Under the pieces are notes generated by a model, which worked only from the letters and a program-made list of their open reading frames with translations, was not told the DNA's origin and made no database searches. A DNA stretch of 64,000 nt from Phycisphaerae bacterium. GTDB lineage: Bacteria > Planctomycetota > Phycisphaerae > UBA1845 > UTPLA1. Shown here in pieces: positions 1 through 8,747 of the stretch. A program made the position numbers and the translations under genes. The first letter of the stretch is position 1, and each line of letters starts with the position of its first letter. The DNA is taken from positions 6,770-70,769 of the forward strand of contig JAFGQA010000154.1 of NCBI GenBank assembly GCA_016935885.1. Direction: 5' to 3'.

Positions 1-734
1 ATTTCACCGATGAGAATGACGTCCGGCCGCTGACGCAGGACGTGCCGCAGCGCCGACGCGAAGGACGGACTGTCCTCCCCGATCTGTCGCTGCTCGATCA
101 GGCACGTGCCGTGATTGAAAGCGAACTCGATCGGATCCTCGATGGTGATCACGTGATCGGAGCGGGTCCGACTCATATGGTCGATGACCGCGGCGAGCGT
201 CGTGCTCTTGCCCTGGCCGGTGCCACCGGTGACGAGCACCAGGCCGCTGGGGAAGTTGGCGAACTCCAATATCTGCGCCGGCAGGCCCAATCGCTCGAAC
301 GAGGGCACACGTATTGGAATCGCCCTGAACGCGGCCGCCAGCGTCCCACGCTGGTAGTGGATGTTCGCGCGGTACCTGCCGATACGTGGGAGCGTGAAGC
401 CGAAATCCAAATCGCGCACTTCATAGAGTCTTGCCCTTTGGGCGTCTGACAACACCGCCTCCAGGCAGGTCGTGACATCCTCGGCGCTCATCGTCTCCTC
501 AACGAGCGACGACCATTGCCCGCGCGCGTAGATGGTAGGCTTCGTGTCCGCGATCAGGAGAAGGTCGCTCGCGTCGTGCTTCGCGGCCTCTGTTAGAAGA
601 CCTGCGAGCGGGCCGTCGTGCCCGCGGTGGCCTCGTTCATCGACCATCGGGGCCATCGGTTCGATTCCTGCCTGCGTCCGGCTCGATGCGTCCACGCGGC
701 TTGCCGTTTGGCGGATTTCAACGTGTTTCAGCAT
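1..734 (-). CDS. PilT-like secretion/twitching ATPase, 3' end cut by window edge
   Basis: An open frame of 244 codons runs off the left edge. It matches the PilT/GspE ATPase superfamily: the start of the N-terminal domain (KHDASDLLLIADTKPTIY, about residues 52-69), Walker A TGGTGQGKSTT (169-179, with GQ where GS is usual), the Asp-box ITIEDPIEF (about 196-204) and the Walker B start RQRPDVILIGE (about 234-244). PilT family members power pilus retraction, but the C-terminal half is missing, so PilT, PilU and a second assembly ATPase cannot be told apart. The ATG at 734 follows GGGAGAACGGGA, and an in-frame stop lies eight codons upstream. Residues about 5-13 (VEIRQTASR) are encoded by a dispersed repeat also seen near 30300 and 46860, so the true N-terminus may begin later. 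It is the last gene in the window of the secretion run. Confidence 0.82.
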   Translation of the reverse strand, partial: MLKHVEIRQTASRVDASSRTQAGIEPMAPMVDERGHRGHDGPLAGLLTEAAKHDASDLLLIADTKPTIYARGQWSSLVEETMSAEDVTTCLEAVLSDAQRARLYEVRDLDFGFTLPRIGRYRANIHYQRGTLAAAFRAIPIRVPSFERLGLPAQILEFANFPSGLVLVTGGTGQGKSTTLAAVIDHMSRTRSDHVITIEDPIEFAFNHGTCLIEQRQIGEDSPSFASALRHVLRQRPDVILIGE

Positions 735-755
735 TCCCGTTCTCCCGGTCAACAC

Positions 756-962
756 TCAGCGATCAGCCGACAGCCTTCAGGAGCCAACAGCCAACAGCTA
801 ATAGCTAGCAGCTAGTAGCACGATTGCTGGACTGGACCGAGAATCCCTTCTCGGTCCTGAAGCCGGTGCCGAGAAAGGATTCTTGGCAGAGCGTACAGTC
901 GTTCTATTTCTGAAACGCCGTACTAGTAGCTAATAGCTGTCCATCTGTTCAGCTGTTCAAGC
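756..962. repeat. Short-word repeat array and palindrome between gspE and the PilT-like gene
   Basis: The 222-base gap holds no gene. Bases 756-820 and 922-962 are built from near-repeats of words such as cagcta, agctagtag and taatagctg, partly inverted relative to each other. Between them, 839-886 carries a copy of the GAGAA-GGGATTCTC palindrome family found again at 16.8-17.1 and 19.8-20.0 kb. The stop codon of gspE (959-957) lies inside the second word block. Confidence 0.6.
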
Positions 963-2672
963 TGAACAAACACGAAACACCTCCTCAACCGTTGTGATGC
1001 CGGAGCGAGCCTTCTCCATTCCGTCGCTGTACAGCGTGGTCATGTCGGACTCGACGGCCAGTCTCCGGAGTGCTTGCAGCGTGGCGCCCTCGGAAATCGC
1101 CTGGCGGATGTCATCATCCGGCACGAACAACTCGTACACGCCGATTCGCCCCAGGTAGCCCGTGCCGTGGCATTTGGCGCAGCCCTCCCCTCGCATGAGC
1201 CTTTCGACAGCGAGCCCGAGCTTCTCCATGGCGTGCCTGATGCTCGGCGTCGGGGTGTGTTCTTCCTTACAGTGCGGGCAGATCTTTCGCACCAATCTTT
1301 GGGCCAGAATCGCGCCCAGCGACGCGCTGATAAGGAAGTCCTCGACGCCGATATTGTTGAGTCTGACGACCGCCGCTGGGGCGTCGTTCGTGTGGAGGGT
1401 GGACAGGACCATGTGGCCGGTCAGGGCGGCCTGGACCGCCGTCTTGGCGGTGTCGTCGTCGCGGATCTCGCCAACCATGATGACGTCGGGATCCTGCCGC
1501 AGGAGTGCGCGCAGCACGGTGGCGAACTTGAGGCCGATCTTCTCGTTTACCTGGAACTGGTTGATGCGCCGCAGGTTGTACTCGATGGGGTCCTCGACCG
1601 TGCAGACGTTTCGCTCCGGAGTATTGATCTCGGACAGGGCCGCGTAGAGCGTGGTGCTCTTTCCGGAGCCCGTCGGGCCGGTGACAAGCACGAGGCCGTA
1701 CGGTTGGCTCAGCAGGTTGCGGAATCGCTTGAGCATGTCGATGGAGAATCCCAGCGTCTCGAGGTTGATCAGGGCCTTGGTGTTGTCGATGATGCGGATC
1801 ACGACCTTCTCGCCGTACATGTTCGGCAGCGTGGAGACCCGCAGATCGATCGGCCGGCCCTCCATCATGACGTGGATGCCCCCGTCTTGTGGCAATCGTC
1901 GCTCGGCGATGTCCAGGCCGGCCATAATCTTGATGCGTGATACGATAGGCGCCATCATCTGGGGCGGCGGGCTCAGCTTCTCGTAGAGCACGCCATCGAC
2001 GCGATTGCGAATACGCAGATTCGCCTCGTCGGGCTCGATGTGGATGTCACTCGCGCCTTCCTTCACGGCTGTGTAGATCAGATAGTTCACGAGCTTGATG
2101 ACCGGCGAGTCGCCGGCCATGCCTTCAAGGTTCGTAATGTCGTCGGCCTTGGATTCAATGAGCTCGAATGTGTCCGCCGAAACGTCCTCAATGATGTCGT
2201 CGATCACGAACACGTTCGCGGCATTGATGTACTGGGCGAGAATCGCCTGGATGTCGGCACCGGACGCCGCGACGATCTGGACCGTGCAGTGCGTGATTCG
2301 GGAGATCTCCTCTATCAGGAACACGTTCGATGGCTCGCTCATGGCCACGGTCAGCACATTGTTGACCTTGAACAGCGGCAGCACCGTGTGCTTCTCGAGG
2401 AAATCGCGGGGCACGAGTTCGATCACATTGACGTCAGCCAGGCGCGGCGTCAGCTTCGCGTACGGAACGTTGTAGGCCTCCGCCAATGCCTCGACGACCT
2501 GATCCTGGGTGGCGATGCCCAGTTCGACGAGGATCTCGCCGAGGAGTTGCCTGTGATCGCGTTGCTGCTGTTCCTCAATGGCGGCGTCGATCTGCTCCTG
2601 CGTGAGGATTCCCTTGGCCAGGAGGATCTGGCCAACCTGCTTTCGCATAGCTGTCTTCGTCGCCGGGCACAT
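957..2672 (-). CDS. gspE: GspE/PilB family assembly ATPase
   Basis: A full-length 571-residue cytoplasmic ATPase that drives pseudopilus or pilus assembly. The N-terminal GspE-N (MshEN) domain spans about residues 10-150. Then come ASDIHIEP (207-214), Walker A GPTGSGKST (332-340), the Asp-box VEDPIEY, Walker B DPDVIMVGEIRD (394-405), the His-box STLHTNDA and the zinc tetracysteine CPHC (465-468) / CAKC (498-501). All of these are intact. The ATG at 2672 gives an extra MCPATKTA; the second ATG at 2648 (MRKQVGQILL) matches the family start better, and neither has a clear Shine-Dalgarno site. It follows the STAS gene in the same direction across a word-repeat array. The cognate inner-membrane GspF/PilC is not in the window. 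Confidence 0.93.
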   Translation of the reverse strand: MCPATKTAMRKQVGQILLAKGILTQEQIDAAIEEQQQRDHRQLLGEILVELGIATQDQVVEALAEAYNVPYAKLTPRLADVNVIELVPRDFLEKHTVLPLFKVNNVLTVAMSEPSNVFLIEEISRITHCTVQIVAASGADIQAILAQYINAANVFVIDDIIEDVSADTFELIESKADDITNLEGMAGDSPVIKLVNYLIYTAVKEGASDIHIEPDEANLRIRNRVDGVLYEKLSPPPQMMAPIVSRIKIMAGLDIAERRLPQDGGIHVMMEGRPIDLRVSTLPNMYGEKVVIRIIDNTKALINLETLGFSIDMLKRFRNLLSQPYGLVLVTGPTGSGKSTTLYAALSEINTPERNVCTVEDPIEYNLRRINQFQVNEKIGLKFATVLRALLRQDPDVIMVGEIRDDDTAKTAVQAALTGHMVLSTLHTNDAPAAVVRLNNIGVEDFLISASLGAILAQRLVRKICPHCKEEHTPTPSIRHAMEKLGLAVERLMRGEGCAKCHGTGYLGRIGVYELFVPDDDIRQAISEGATLQALRRLAVESDMTTLYSDGMEKARSGITTVEEVFRVCSA

Positions 2673-2678
2673 CAGAGG

Positions 2679-2805
2679 TTATCAGTCATCAGTTGTCAGT
2701 CTTCAGTTCTCGGAGGTCAGTTCCTGCGGGAGATTGTCAATCGCCGGTCGTCCGTCTTCCCATACTGACGACTGAAGACCGATGACTGACGACTACGCAA
2801 AACTC
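2679..2805. repeat. Short-word repeat array at the STAS stop codon
   Basis: The gap between the STAS gene and gspE is built of near-repeats of tcagt/cagtc words (2679-2712) and their inverse gactga words (2765-2800), with little unique sequence. On the coding strand the array begins at the TAG stop of the STAS gene. Confidence 0.6.
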
Positions 2806-3173
2806 CTGACGGCCGATTCGAGGTCTCCGAAGATCTCAAAGCGCCGCGCCAGCCTGGTAATGTCGAGGATCTTGGCGCACGTCTCGTCGAGGCCGCACAG
2901 CTTGACCGCCCCAAGCTGGTCCTCACAGCGGCCTTGCAGTTCCAGCAACGCCTCCAACCCGACGCTGTCGAAGCCCCCAAGTGAGGAACAGTCCACAACG
3001 ATGTTGCACCGGCCTTCGCTCACGCACTTAGAGCCCCCGTCGGTGAACCCCTCCACAGAGTCCACGGTCAGCTCATCCTTGACCGTCAAGACCACCACGT
3101 CCTCGTAGTTCGTAACGTGAATGCTCATGGCACTATGCTCATTGCACGAGCCCCACCGCGTCACTGGGGTCAA
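2793..3173 (-). CDS. STAS-domain anti-sigma factor antagonist-like protein
   Basis: A small soluble STAS protein of the SpoIIAA/RsbV type. The core reads VVVLTVKDELTVDSVEGF, then IVVDCSSLGGFDSVGLEALL, in which the Ser of FDSVG sits at the usual regulatory phosphorylation site. Such proteins bind anti-sigma or kinase partners in phosphorylation-controlled switches. The frame can start at a TTG (3173) placed ten bases after AAGGAGG, which lies just past the HD-GYP stop, or at an ATG (3128, MSIHVTNYED) with no ribosome site. I prefer the TTG on the ribosome site, but the ATG gives the usual family length. It lies 17 bases after the HD-GYP gene and is probably co-transcribed. Its partner kinase is not evident. 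Confidence 0.85.
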   Translation of the reverse strand: MTPVTRWGSCNEHSAMSIHVTNYEDVVVLTVKDELTVDSVEGFTDGGSKCVSEGRCNIVVDCSSLGGFDSVGLEALLELQGRCEDQLGAVKLCGLDETCAKILDITRLARRFEIFGDLESAVRSFA

Positions 3174-3189
3174 TCCTGCCGAGCCTCCT

Positions 3190-5043
3190 TCAGCTCAGCA
3201 CACGCACAGGCTCACGGGATCCCGACCAGCTATCCACCTCGGCGTTCGACGCTCTGGCGTGGCCAAGTACTGGGGCGACGCCTGAGCTCGCCCGTGCCTC
3301 CTCCAGAAGCCCCCGCAGATCAAGGCGCAGGAACAATTCGGCCAACCGCGGATCGAACTGTGTCCCCGAGCACCGTCGGATCTCCGCGACGGCAACCGGC
3401 AGCGGCAGCGCCGTGCGGTACGTCCGGCTGCTGGTCATCGCGTCGAAGCAATCCGCCAGGCAGATGATCCGGCCAAACGGTGGAATCGATCCGCCAGGTA
3501 GCCGACCTGGGTATCCACGGCCGTCCATCCGCTCGTGGTGGTGCAGCACGCCAGGAATCAGGTCGGCCACCTGTCTCACCCGAGACAGAATCTTGGCGCC
3601 GATCTCCGGGTGCTTCTTCATCGCGTCGAATTCTTCTTTGGTCAGTTTGCCCGGCTTGCAGAGAACGGCATCCGGCACGCCGATCTTCCCCGCGTCGTGC
3701 AGCAGGCCGCCGAGATAGACGCGCTCGCATTCCACCGGCGACAGGCCCGCGGCCTGCGCCACCGCCCGGCTGAAACAGGCCACCCTCTCGGAGTGACCGC
3801 AGGTGTACGGGTCTTTGGCGTCGATGCTGTTGACAAGGGCGTGAAGCAGCCCCATCAGCAGGTCGGCCAGGTCGTCGTAGAGCCGCTGGTTCTCGAGGAA
3901 CGCTGCCACGCGGTCGGCGACCGCTCGGAACAACTGCGCATCCACCGAGGTGAAGTCGCCCTCGTCGCGGCAGTTGATGGCGAACATCACGCCCAGCAGT
4001 TGTTGCTCGTGCCACAGCGGCAGGGCGACCAGGTGCTCCAGCCAGCCCTTGGCCCACTCCAACGCCGGTCTTCGATACGCCTCGTTGAGCAGGACATGGT
4101 TCGGACTCGATGCCTCGCTGATGTTGAGAGCCTTCGCCAGACGGTCGAGGTCGCGCAGGTCTGGCGCCCCCTCCCCAATCTGGACCGGCTGATCGGCGAG
4201 TTGTCGCGTTGCCGGTCCGGTACCAGCGCCCGCGGAGTGGCTCGACCGGTCCTGCTCGTGCAATACGAAGGCAACGGCAGCGGCACGCGAGACCTCGAGC
4301 ACCTCGCGCCCCACGTCCCCGAACACCTGACTCGACTTGCGCGGCAGGCGCATCTTCCCGCTGATCTCATAGATCAGGTTCAGTTCCTCGTAGGTGTTCT
4401 CGAGGTTGTTCGTGAGGATCTCAGTCTCCTCGCGTCCCACCTCGACTTCGCGGGCAAGCTCCACCGATAAGTCCAGAAGCCGGGCAATGCCACGTATCTC
4501 GTCCATTCTCGTGACGCCGGCTTCGGACGCGAACCGGACCATGACCTCACGGTCTACGCCGCACCGGGCACACAGCCTGGTAAACGCCTCACCAGGCCGG
4601 TCTGAGAACACGACGCCGCCCAGCACCACGCCGACGGCGCGATGCCGCCACCGCACGGGCACCGCGATCACCCCCAAATCCGGCTGCCACGGCCCCAAGT
4701 CGAGGTCCCCAGCAGTGCCGCTGGTGCGAGAATCCTCTCTCGCACTCTGTCCGCAGCCCGTGGCGTCGGCCTCGATGACGGCTCGAGCAAAAGTACCCAG
4801 CTCCTGGCGAAAATGTTCGCAGTGTTCGCCATGAGACCAGAACGTGGTCCACAGGCGACCGCCCTGCGAATCAAATGTGACGTCCCGGCCTTCGCCATTC
4901 CACAACGAGAGCCAGACCCGCGATTCGCGCCAGCGGTCGGCAAGCCGGGCGAAGCTCTCCTGGGAAATGGGCCATTCGACGCTCGGCGTGGGCAAGCGCC
5001 CATCGCGGGCAGTCGTTATCTTCGTGGTTGCTCTGCCGGCCAC
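3190..5043 (-). CDS. GAF-HD-GYP cyclic-di-GMP phosphodiesterase-like protein
   Basis: A predicted 617-residue cytoplasmic signalling protein. The C-terminal HD-GYP domain is complete: HSERVACFS, GLLHDAGKIGVPD, LHHHERMDGRGYPGRL and FGRIICLADCFDAMTS. Members usually hydrolyse c-di-GMP. A GAF-like segment precedes it (about residues 235-390). The N-terminal 180 residues form a Cys/His-containing sensory domain, perhaps PocR-like. The GTG at 5043 follows GGAG that overlaps the stop of the receiver gene; the longer frame up to 5265 overlaps that gene and is rejected. Residues about 99-108 (SAREDSRTSG) come from an in-frame copy of the GCGAGA-palindrome repeat. The receiver gene upstream is its likely input partner, and with the secretion genes it points to c-di-GMP control of pili or secretion. 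Confidence 0.88.
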   Translation of the reverse strand: MAGRATTKITTARDGRLPTPSVEWPISQESFARLADRWRESRVWLSLWNGEGRDVTFDSQGGRLWTTFWSHGEHCEHFRQELGTFARAVIEADATGCGQSAREDSRTSGTAGDLDLGPWQPDLGVIAVPVRWRHRAVGVVLGGVVFSDRPGEAFTRLCARCGVDREVMVRFASEAGVTRMDEIRGIARLLDLSVELAREVEVGREETEILTNNLENTYEELNLIYEISGKMRLPRKSSQVFGDVGREVLEVSRAAAVAFVLHEQDRSSHSAGAGTGPATRQLADQPVQIGEGAPDLRDLDRLAKALNISEASSPNHVLLNEAYRRPALEWAKGWLEHLVALPLWHEQQLLGVMFAINCRDEGDFTSVDAQLFRAVADRVAAFLENQRLYDDLADLLMGLLHALVNSIDAKDPYTCGHSERVACFSRAVAQAAGLSPVECERVYLGGLLHDAGKIGVPDAVLCKPGKLTKEEFDAMKKHPEIGAKILSRVRQVADLIPGVLHHHERMDGRGYPGRLPGGSIPPFGRIICLADCFDAMTSSRTYRTALPLPVAVAEIRRCSGTQFDPRLAELFLRLDLRGLLEEARASSGVAPVLGHARASNAEVDSWSGSREPVRVLS

Positions 5044-5048
5044 AGTGT

Positions 5049-5459
5049 CTACTCCGGAATCGCGGGGGCGGGAGCGGGGACATGGGTCGTGCCCTCGATC
5101 ATCGCCTTCGCCGTACTGAGGATTTCGCGTGGACTGAAGGGTTTGGGAAGAACCTTCCGAATGTTGGCGTTCGCCATCTCCTCCTGGCTCAGTGAGAATC
5201 CCCGAGCCGTCAGCATGATGATCGGGATCCCCTCCATCGCAGGATCGGCGCGGAGTCTCGCACAAAGCTCCAGTCCACTGAGCATGGGCATCTGATAATC
5301 GGTGATGATGAGATCAGGTCGGTGTTGCTGTGTCAGTTCAAGGGCCTCTTCACCATCCGCCGCGGTGATGACGTCGAAACCGCCGTTCTTGAGTTTCGTC
5401 GATACCACGCGCAGGATGTGCGGTTCGTCGTCACAGACCAGGATCTTCTTCTCTGCCAT
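5049..5459 (-). CDS. Single-domain response regulator (CheY-like receiver)
   Basis: A 136-residue receiver with every phosphotransfer residue: the acidic pair D10-D11 (ILVCDDEP), phospho-acceptor D54 (LIITDYQMP), T84 region (IMLTARG) and K106 (LPKPFSP). A short Pro/Ala tail follows and there is no output domain, so it should act by binding a partner. It lies between a histidine kinase and the HD-GYP gene, whose ribosome site overlaps its stop. The likely reading is kinase to this receiver to HD-GYP enzyme. Confidence 0.93.
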   Translation of the reverse strand: MAEKKILVCDDEPHILRVVSTKLKNGGFDVITAADGEEALELTQQHRPDLIITDYQMPMLSGLELCARLRADPAMEGIPIIMLTARGFSLSQEEMANANIRKVLPKPFSPREILSTAKAMIEGTTHVPAPAPAIPE

Positions 5460-5479
5460 TTCGAATCACCCCCAAGTCA

Positions 5480-5566
5480 AGAAACCAGAGAGCACAAACT
5501 GGAAAGCAGACGCCATCGTCGAGCTTTCGGGCTGTAGTCTCCAGTTTCTAGCATCCAGTTTCCAGC
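5480..5566. repeat. Short-word repeat array around the histidine kinase stop
   Basis: Near-repeats of a CTGGAAACTGGA word occur inverted at 5480-5511 and 5534-5566. The last kinase codons (ETGC) and its TAG stop at 5550-5548 lie inside the right block. Confidence 0.55.
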
Positions 5567-7176
5567 AACGGCAGCACCATTCCAAATGTGCTCCCCTTGT
5601 CGACTTCGCTGGTCAGCGTCATCTTGCCTTCGTGAATCGTCTCTACAATGTGCTTCACGAGGTTGAGTCCGAGGCCCGTACCTTTGGCCATCTTCTTATT
5701 GGCTTCGACCCGGAAGAACTTCTGGAACATCCGTGGCAAATCCTCCTTGGGAATGCCGGCTCCCGTGTCGCTCACGTCAACGTTAATAACGTGGCTCTCC
5801 TCATGCGCCGTCACGCGCACGTGAACGCGACCGCCTTTGGGCGTGTATTTGATCGCGTTGCTCAGCAGATTCAGCACCGCTTGATAGAGCATGTCCCTAT
5901 CGGCCAAGACGCGATAAACGACCGCCGTCAGGTCTTCGGTGAACGTCAGTCCTTTCTCCTCCGCCTGGGGCCGGGCCACGTCGGCCGCCTCCTTGACGAT
6001 CATGGCGACCGACACGGGTTCCCTGTTGATCCGAACCGTGCCCGCTTCAATACGGCTGATGTTCAACATATTGTCGATCAGCCGGCCGAGCCGGTCGGCT
6101 GACGTTTCGATGATGTTGTAATACTCCTCTCGCGTCTTCTCGTCGGCCGCCTCGCCGTCGACCAACATCTCCACATAGGCTCGGATGGATGACAGCGGCG
6201 TGCGCAGTTCGTGCGCCGCCCGGGCCACGAATTCACTCTTCATCTTCGTGGCCTCGCGCTCCTTGGTGATGTCGCGTAGGAGCACGACAACACCATGACT
6301 TTCGGACGGCCCATCGCCTGACTCGCAGCCGGATTCCGAGCCCGATGTTGGACTGACGGGAGACATCGTCAGTGCATATATCCTGGATCCCATTTCGTGC
6401 TCGGCCCGCCGATGGGCGGCGCGCGTGTCGACCTCCCGGGCTTGCTGGATCATGCGGACCAGCTTCTCGTCGGCGATCACGCTGGCGAGGGGTTTTCGCA
6501 ATGCCTCCTTGCAATCGAATCCGAAGACGCTCCCGGCAGCCGTGTTCGCAAGGATGAGTTGATCGAACGCGTCGGTGACGAGCAGGGGGTCCGGAATGGA
6601 GTTCTTCACCTCTTCGATGTGGCGCTTTTGCGTGTCGGCCAGGCTCAGTGCCAGGCTCACCTGCCTGTGTTCCTCAAGCAGATCCGCCACGTGTCTCTCA
6701 ATATCCGTGACGTGTCGTTGCACGGCCTGCCATATTGGCCGCAACTCCGCGGCGACGGGCAGGTTCTTGAAGACCTGCTGCGTCTGCGCCGTGTTTTGCC
6801 TGATGGCTCGGTAGATACCGGCCAACGCGTTTCGCCGAGCAATGTGCGCGGCGATCAACAACGCGCCAGCAACCACGATCAAAGCCAGGATACCCAAGCC
6901 GTGCAACGCCGAGAGTCCCGTGCCACCGCCGGCGGCCACAACCGTTTGCCACACAAGACACGCGGCTGCCCCGGCCAACGGCACCAGCGCCCAGTGGGGC
7001 GCGATGTTCATGAATCGCGGCTCCACGCCGAATCTCGACCCGGGATCAGGAGCTGGCCGCGCGCCGTCGACGCCGCTATCCACGCGCGCATCGCCGTTCT
7101 TTGATGCCGCAACGTTCTCCTGCTGATCGAAATCAGCGTCGATCTGCGACCACGGCGTGATCGGGTCCTGCATCAT
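5548..7176 (-). CDS. Membrane-bound PAS histidine kinase
   Basis: A 542-residue sensor kinase. Two hydrophobic segments (about residues 61-80 and 92-112) anchor it. A coiled linker and a PAS domain (about 190-305, IPDPLLVTDAFDQLILAN) follow, then HisKA with phospho-acceptor H322 in AAHELRTPLSS, and an HATPase-c domain with the N box LLSNAIKYTP, DTGAGIPKEDL and GTGLGLNLVKHI. All catalytic motifs are intact. Its ATG overlaps the stop of the TPR lipoprotein gene (ATGA), so translation is coupled to the secretin genes. The lone receiver downstream is the obvious phosphotransfer partner. The last residues and the stop fall inside a word-repeat array. Confidence 0.93.
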   Translation of the reverse strand: MMQDPITPWSQIDADFDQQENVAASKNGDARVDSGVDGARPAPDPGSRFGVEPRFMNIAPHWALVPLAGAAACLVWQTVVAAGGGTGLSALHGLGILALIVVAGALLIAAHIARRNALAGIYRAIRQNTAQTQQVFKNLPVAAELRPIWQAVQRHVTDIERHVADLLEEHRQVSLALSLADTQKRHIEEVKNSIPDPLLVTDAFDQLILANTAAGSVFGFDCKEALRKPLASVIADEKLVRMIQQAREVDTRAAHRRAEHEMGSRIYALTMSPVSPTSGSESGCESGDGPSESHGVVVLLRDITKEREATKMKSEFVARAAHELRTPLSSIRAYVEMLVDGEAADEKTREEYYNIIETSADRLGRLIDNMLNISRIEAGTVRINREPVSVAMIVKEAADVARPQAEEKGLTFTEDLTAVVYRVLADRDMLYQAVLNLLSNAIKYTPKGGRVHVRVTAHEESHVINVDVSDTGAGIPKEDLPRMFQKFFRVEANKKMAKGTGLGLNLVKHIVETIHEGKMTLTSEVDKGSTFGMVLPLLETGC

Positions 7177-8747
7177 GGTTCCTCCCCAAACGCCTCCCCG
7201 CTTGCCGACAGGCTCAGTTCAGGCCGCCGTTCGGCTTCCGACGCGTGCCCTGCGCCGTCCTTGGGACCTTCCCCAAGACTGTGGCGCCGGCCTCCACCCA
7301 GCGCCACATCACGGGCCGGAGGCCTGTGCCGCGGGTGGTCCAGGGACATACTCTCATTCGCCAAGACCCTGTTGGGCGAAACGGCCTCAAGCAGGGCCCG
7401 CGTCATCTGCGAATTCGGATCGACCGTCAGCGCCATGGCATAGGCCCGCCGTGCCTGATCCCTCCGTCCCATGGCCGCCGCCGATTGGCCGACAAGACAA
7501 TGCGCGGTCACGAGACATCCATCCAGCCTCAGCGCCGCCTCGGCCGCCTCGATGGCGCTCAGGTAGTCGCCGCGTTGGAATGCCACATACGCAGTCAGGA
7601 GCCACGTCTCCGCCGTGGCCGTGCCGTGTCGATGAATCGTCTCCATGGCTTCGGCCGCCGCGTCCAACTCACCCAACGTTAAGGCAGCTCGGGCGTAGAG
7701 GCACCAGGCCACTACGTCCCGTTCATCCTGAACGATGATGGTCTTCAACACCCGCCTCGCCTCACTGGCCTTCCCGGTCGCAAGGTAGGCGTTGGCCAAG
7801 GCGCGCACGACGGCAGGCGCGAACGCCCCGGTGCAAGCGGCCCCTGGTGCGGTCGCCAGACCGTCCGCCGGCAGGTCCCCGCAACTCGTTCCAGAAGCCT
7901 TGTGCAACCGCCATCCCCGCGCCGAAGACACCGGCGATACGCCTGTGGCACAGGCCTGGGATGGGCTCCTATCAAGCAGTGGTTGGAGGACGGCGATCGC
8001 GTCGGCGTACTGCTCGGCCCAAGCCAGCAGCATGCCTGCCTCCTCGCACAGCACCACATCGTCGCCGCGCCCGCGCAGTGCTTCGTGGCAGTGTTCAACC
8101 GCTGGACCACGAAGTCCCAAGATGCGGTCGATCCGCGCGGCGAGCATGTGCATCGGAGCACTGCCCTCGAAGTCGATGATCCGTGGCTCGATCAACGCCA
8201 GCGCGTCCGCCGGCTTGTCCAGGGCCACCAATGTCTCGGCTTGAGCGAGGACGTAGGCCGCAACGTTCGGCGATTGCATGACAGCGGAGGAGTAGTGCTC
8301 CAGGGCGGTCTCCAGATCGCCGTAACGCTCGGCGATGATGCCCCTGACGTAGTCGATCTCGGGATCGCCGTCCGACATCGAGGCCGCCGACACGATGGCT
8401 TGGCGCGCCTTGGCCAGTTGGCCCTGCTCGAGTCGCAAACGGGCCGCGAGCAGGTACGCCCGCGGATTGTCCGACGCGAGGGAGATTGCGTTCTCCAGGA
8501 CCTGCTCGGCGTCATCGATCCGACCCGCCTCAAGGTGCTCCTCCGCCAGCCGCAGCTTGACACTGCTTCGCACCGTCTCCCATCGCTGTTTTGCCTCGGC
8601 CCGCTGATTCTGCGACATGTGCCGATACATCAGGTGGTCGGGCTCCGGCCGGCAGCCACAGGCTAGCAGTATCCCGGTGATGCAGAAGACCGGCGCGCTC
8701 CCGATCCACCGATATCCTTGGCCTACCGTGTTCGTGCGCGTCTTCAT
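7173..8747 (-). CDS. TPR-repeat lipoprotein of the secretion cluster
   Basis: A predicted 524-residue lipoprotein. The ATG at 8747 overlaps the secretin stop (ATGA) and follows AGGAGG; a longer frame to 9134 is a shadow of the secretin. The signal peptide ends in a lipobox (ILLAC, then GCRPEP). TPR-like helical pairs fill about residues 60-260 and 300-470, e.g. AEEHLEAGRIDDAEQVLENA. Its place after the secretin suggests a pilotin-like or assembly-scaffold role, as PilF/PilW have in other systems; this is inference. Residues about 262-300 break the TPR pattern and contain ACATGVSPVS, the translation of a dispersed repeat copy at 7921-7955. The C-terminal 50 residues are low complexity. Confidence 0.85.
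   Translation of the reverse strand: MKTRTNTVGQGYRWIGSAPVFCITGILLACGCRPEPDHLMYRHMSQNQRAEAKQRWETVRSSVKLRLAEEHLEAGRIDDAEQVLENAISLASDNPRAYLLAARLRLEQGQLAKARQAIVSAASMSDGDPEIDYVRGIIAERYGDLETALEHYSSAVMQSPNVAAYVLAQAETLVALDKPADALALIEPRIIDFEGSAPMHMLAARIDRILGLRGPAVEHCHEALRGRGDDVVLCEEAGMLLAWAEQYADAIAVLQPLLDRSPSQACATGVSPVSSARGWRLHKASGTSCGDLPADGLATAPGAACTGAFAPAVVRALANAYLATGKASEARRVLKTIIVQDERDVVAWCLYARAALTLGELDAAAEAMETIHRHGTATAETWLLTAYVAFQRGDYLSAIEAAEAALRLDGCLVTAHCLVGQSAAAMGRRDQARRAYAMALTVDPNSQMTRALLEAVSPNRVLANESMSLDHPRHRPPARDVALGGGRRHSLGEGPKDGAGHASEAERRPELSLSASGEAFGEEP

Noticed and set aside
650..690. GGTTCGATTCCTGCC resembles a tRNA T-arm.
   Set aside because: It lies in the coding start of the PilT-like gene, and no matching acceptor stem or anticodon arm is visible upstream.
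1074..1940. Plus-strand frame opposite gspE.
   Set aside because: It is the mirror of the ATPase codons, with no ribosome site or domain.
5049..5265. Longer start for the HD-GYP protein, overlapping the receiver gene.
   Set aside because: The extra residues are the shadow of the receiver; a GTG with a ribosome site lies right after its stop.
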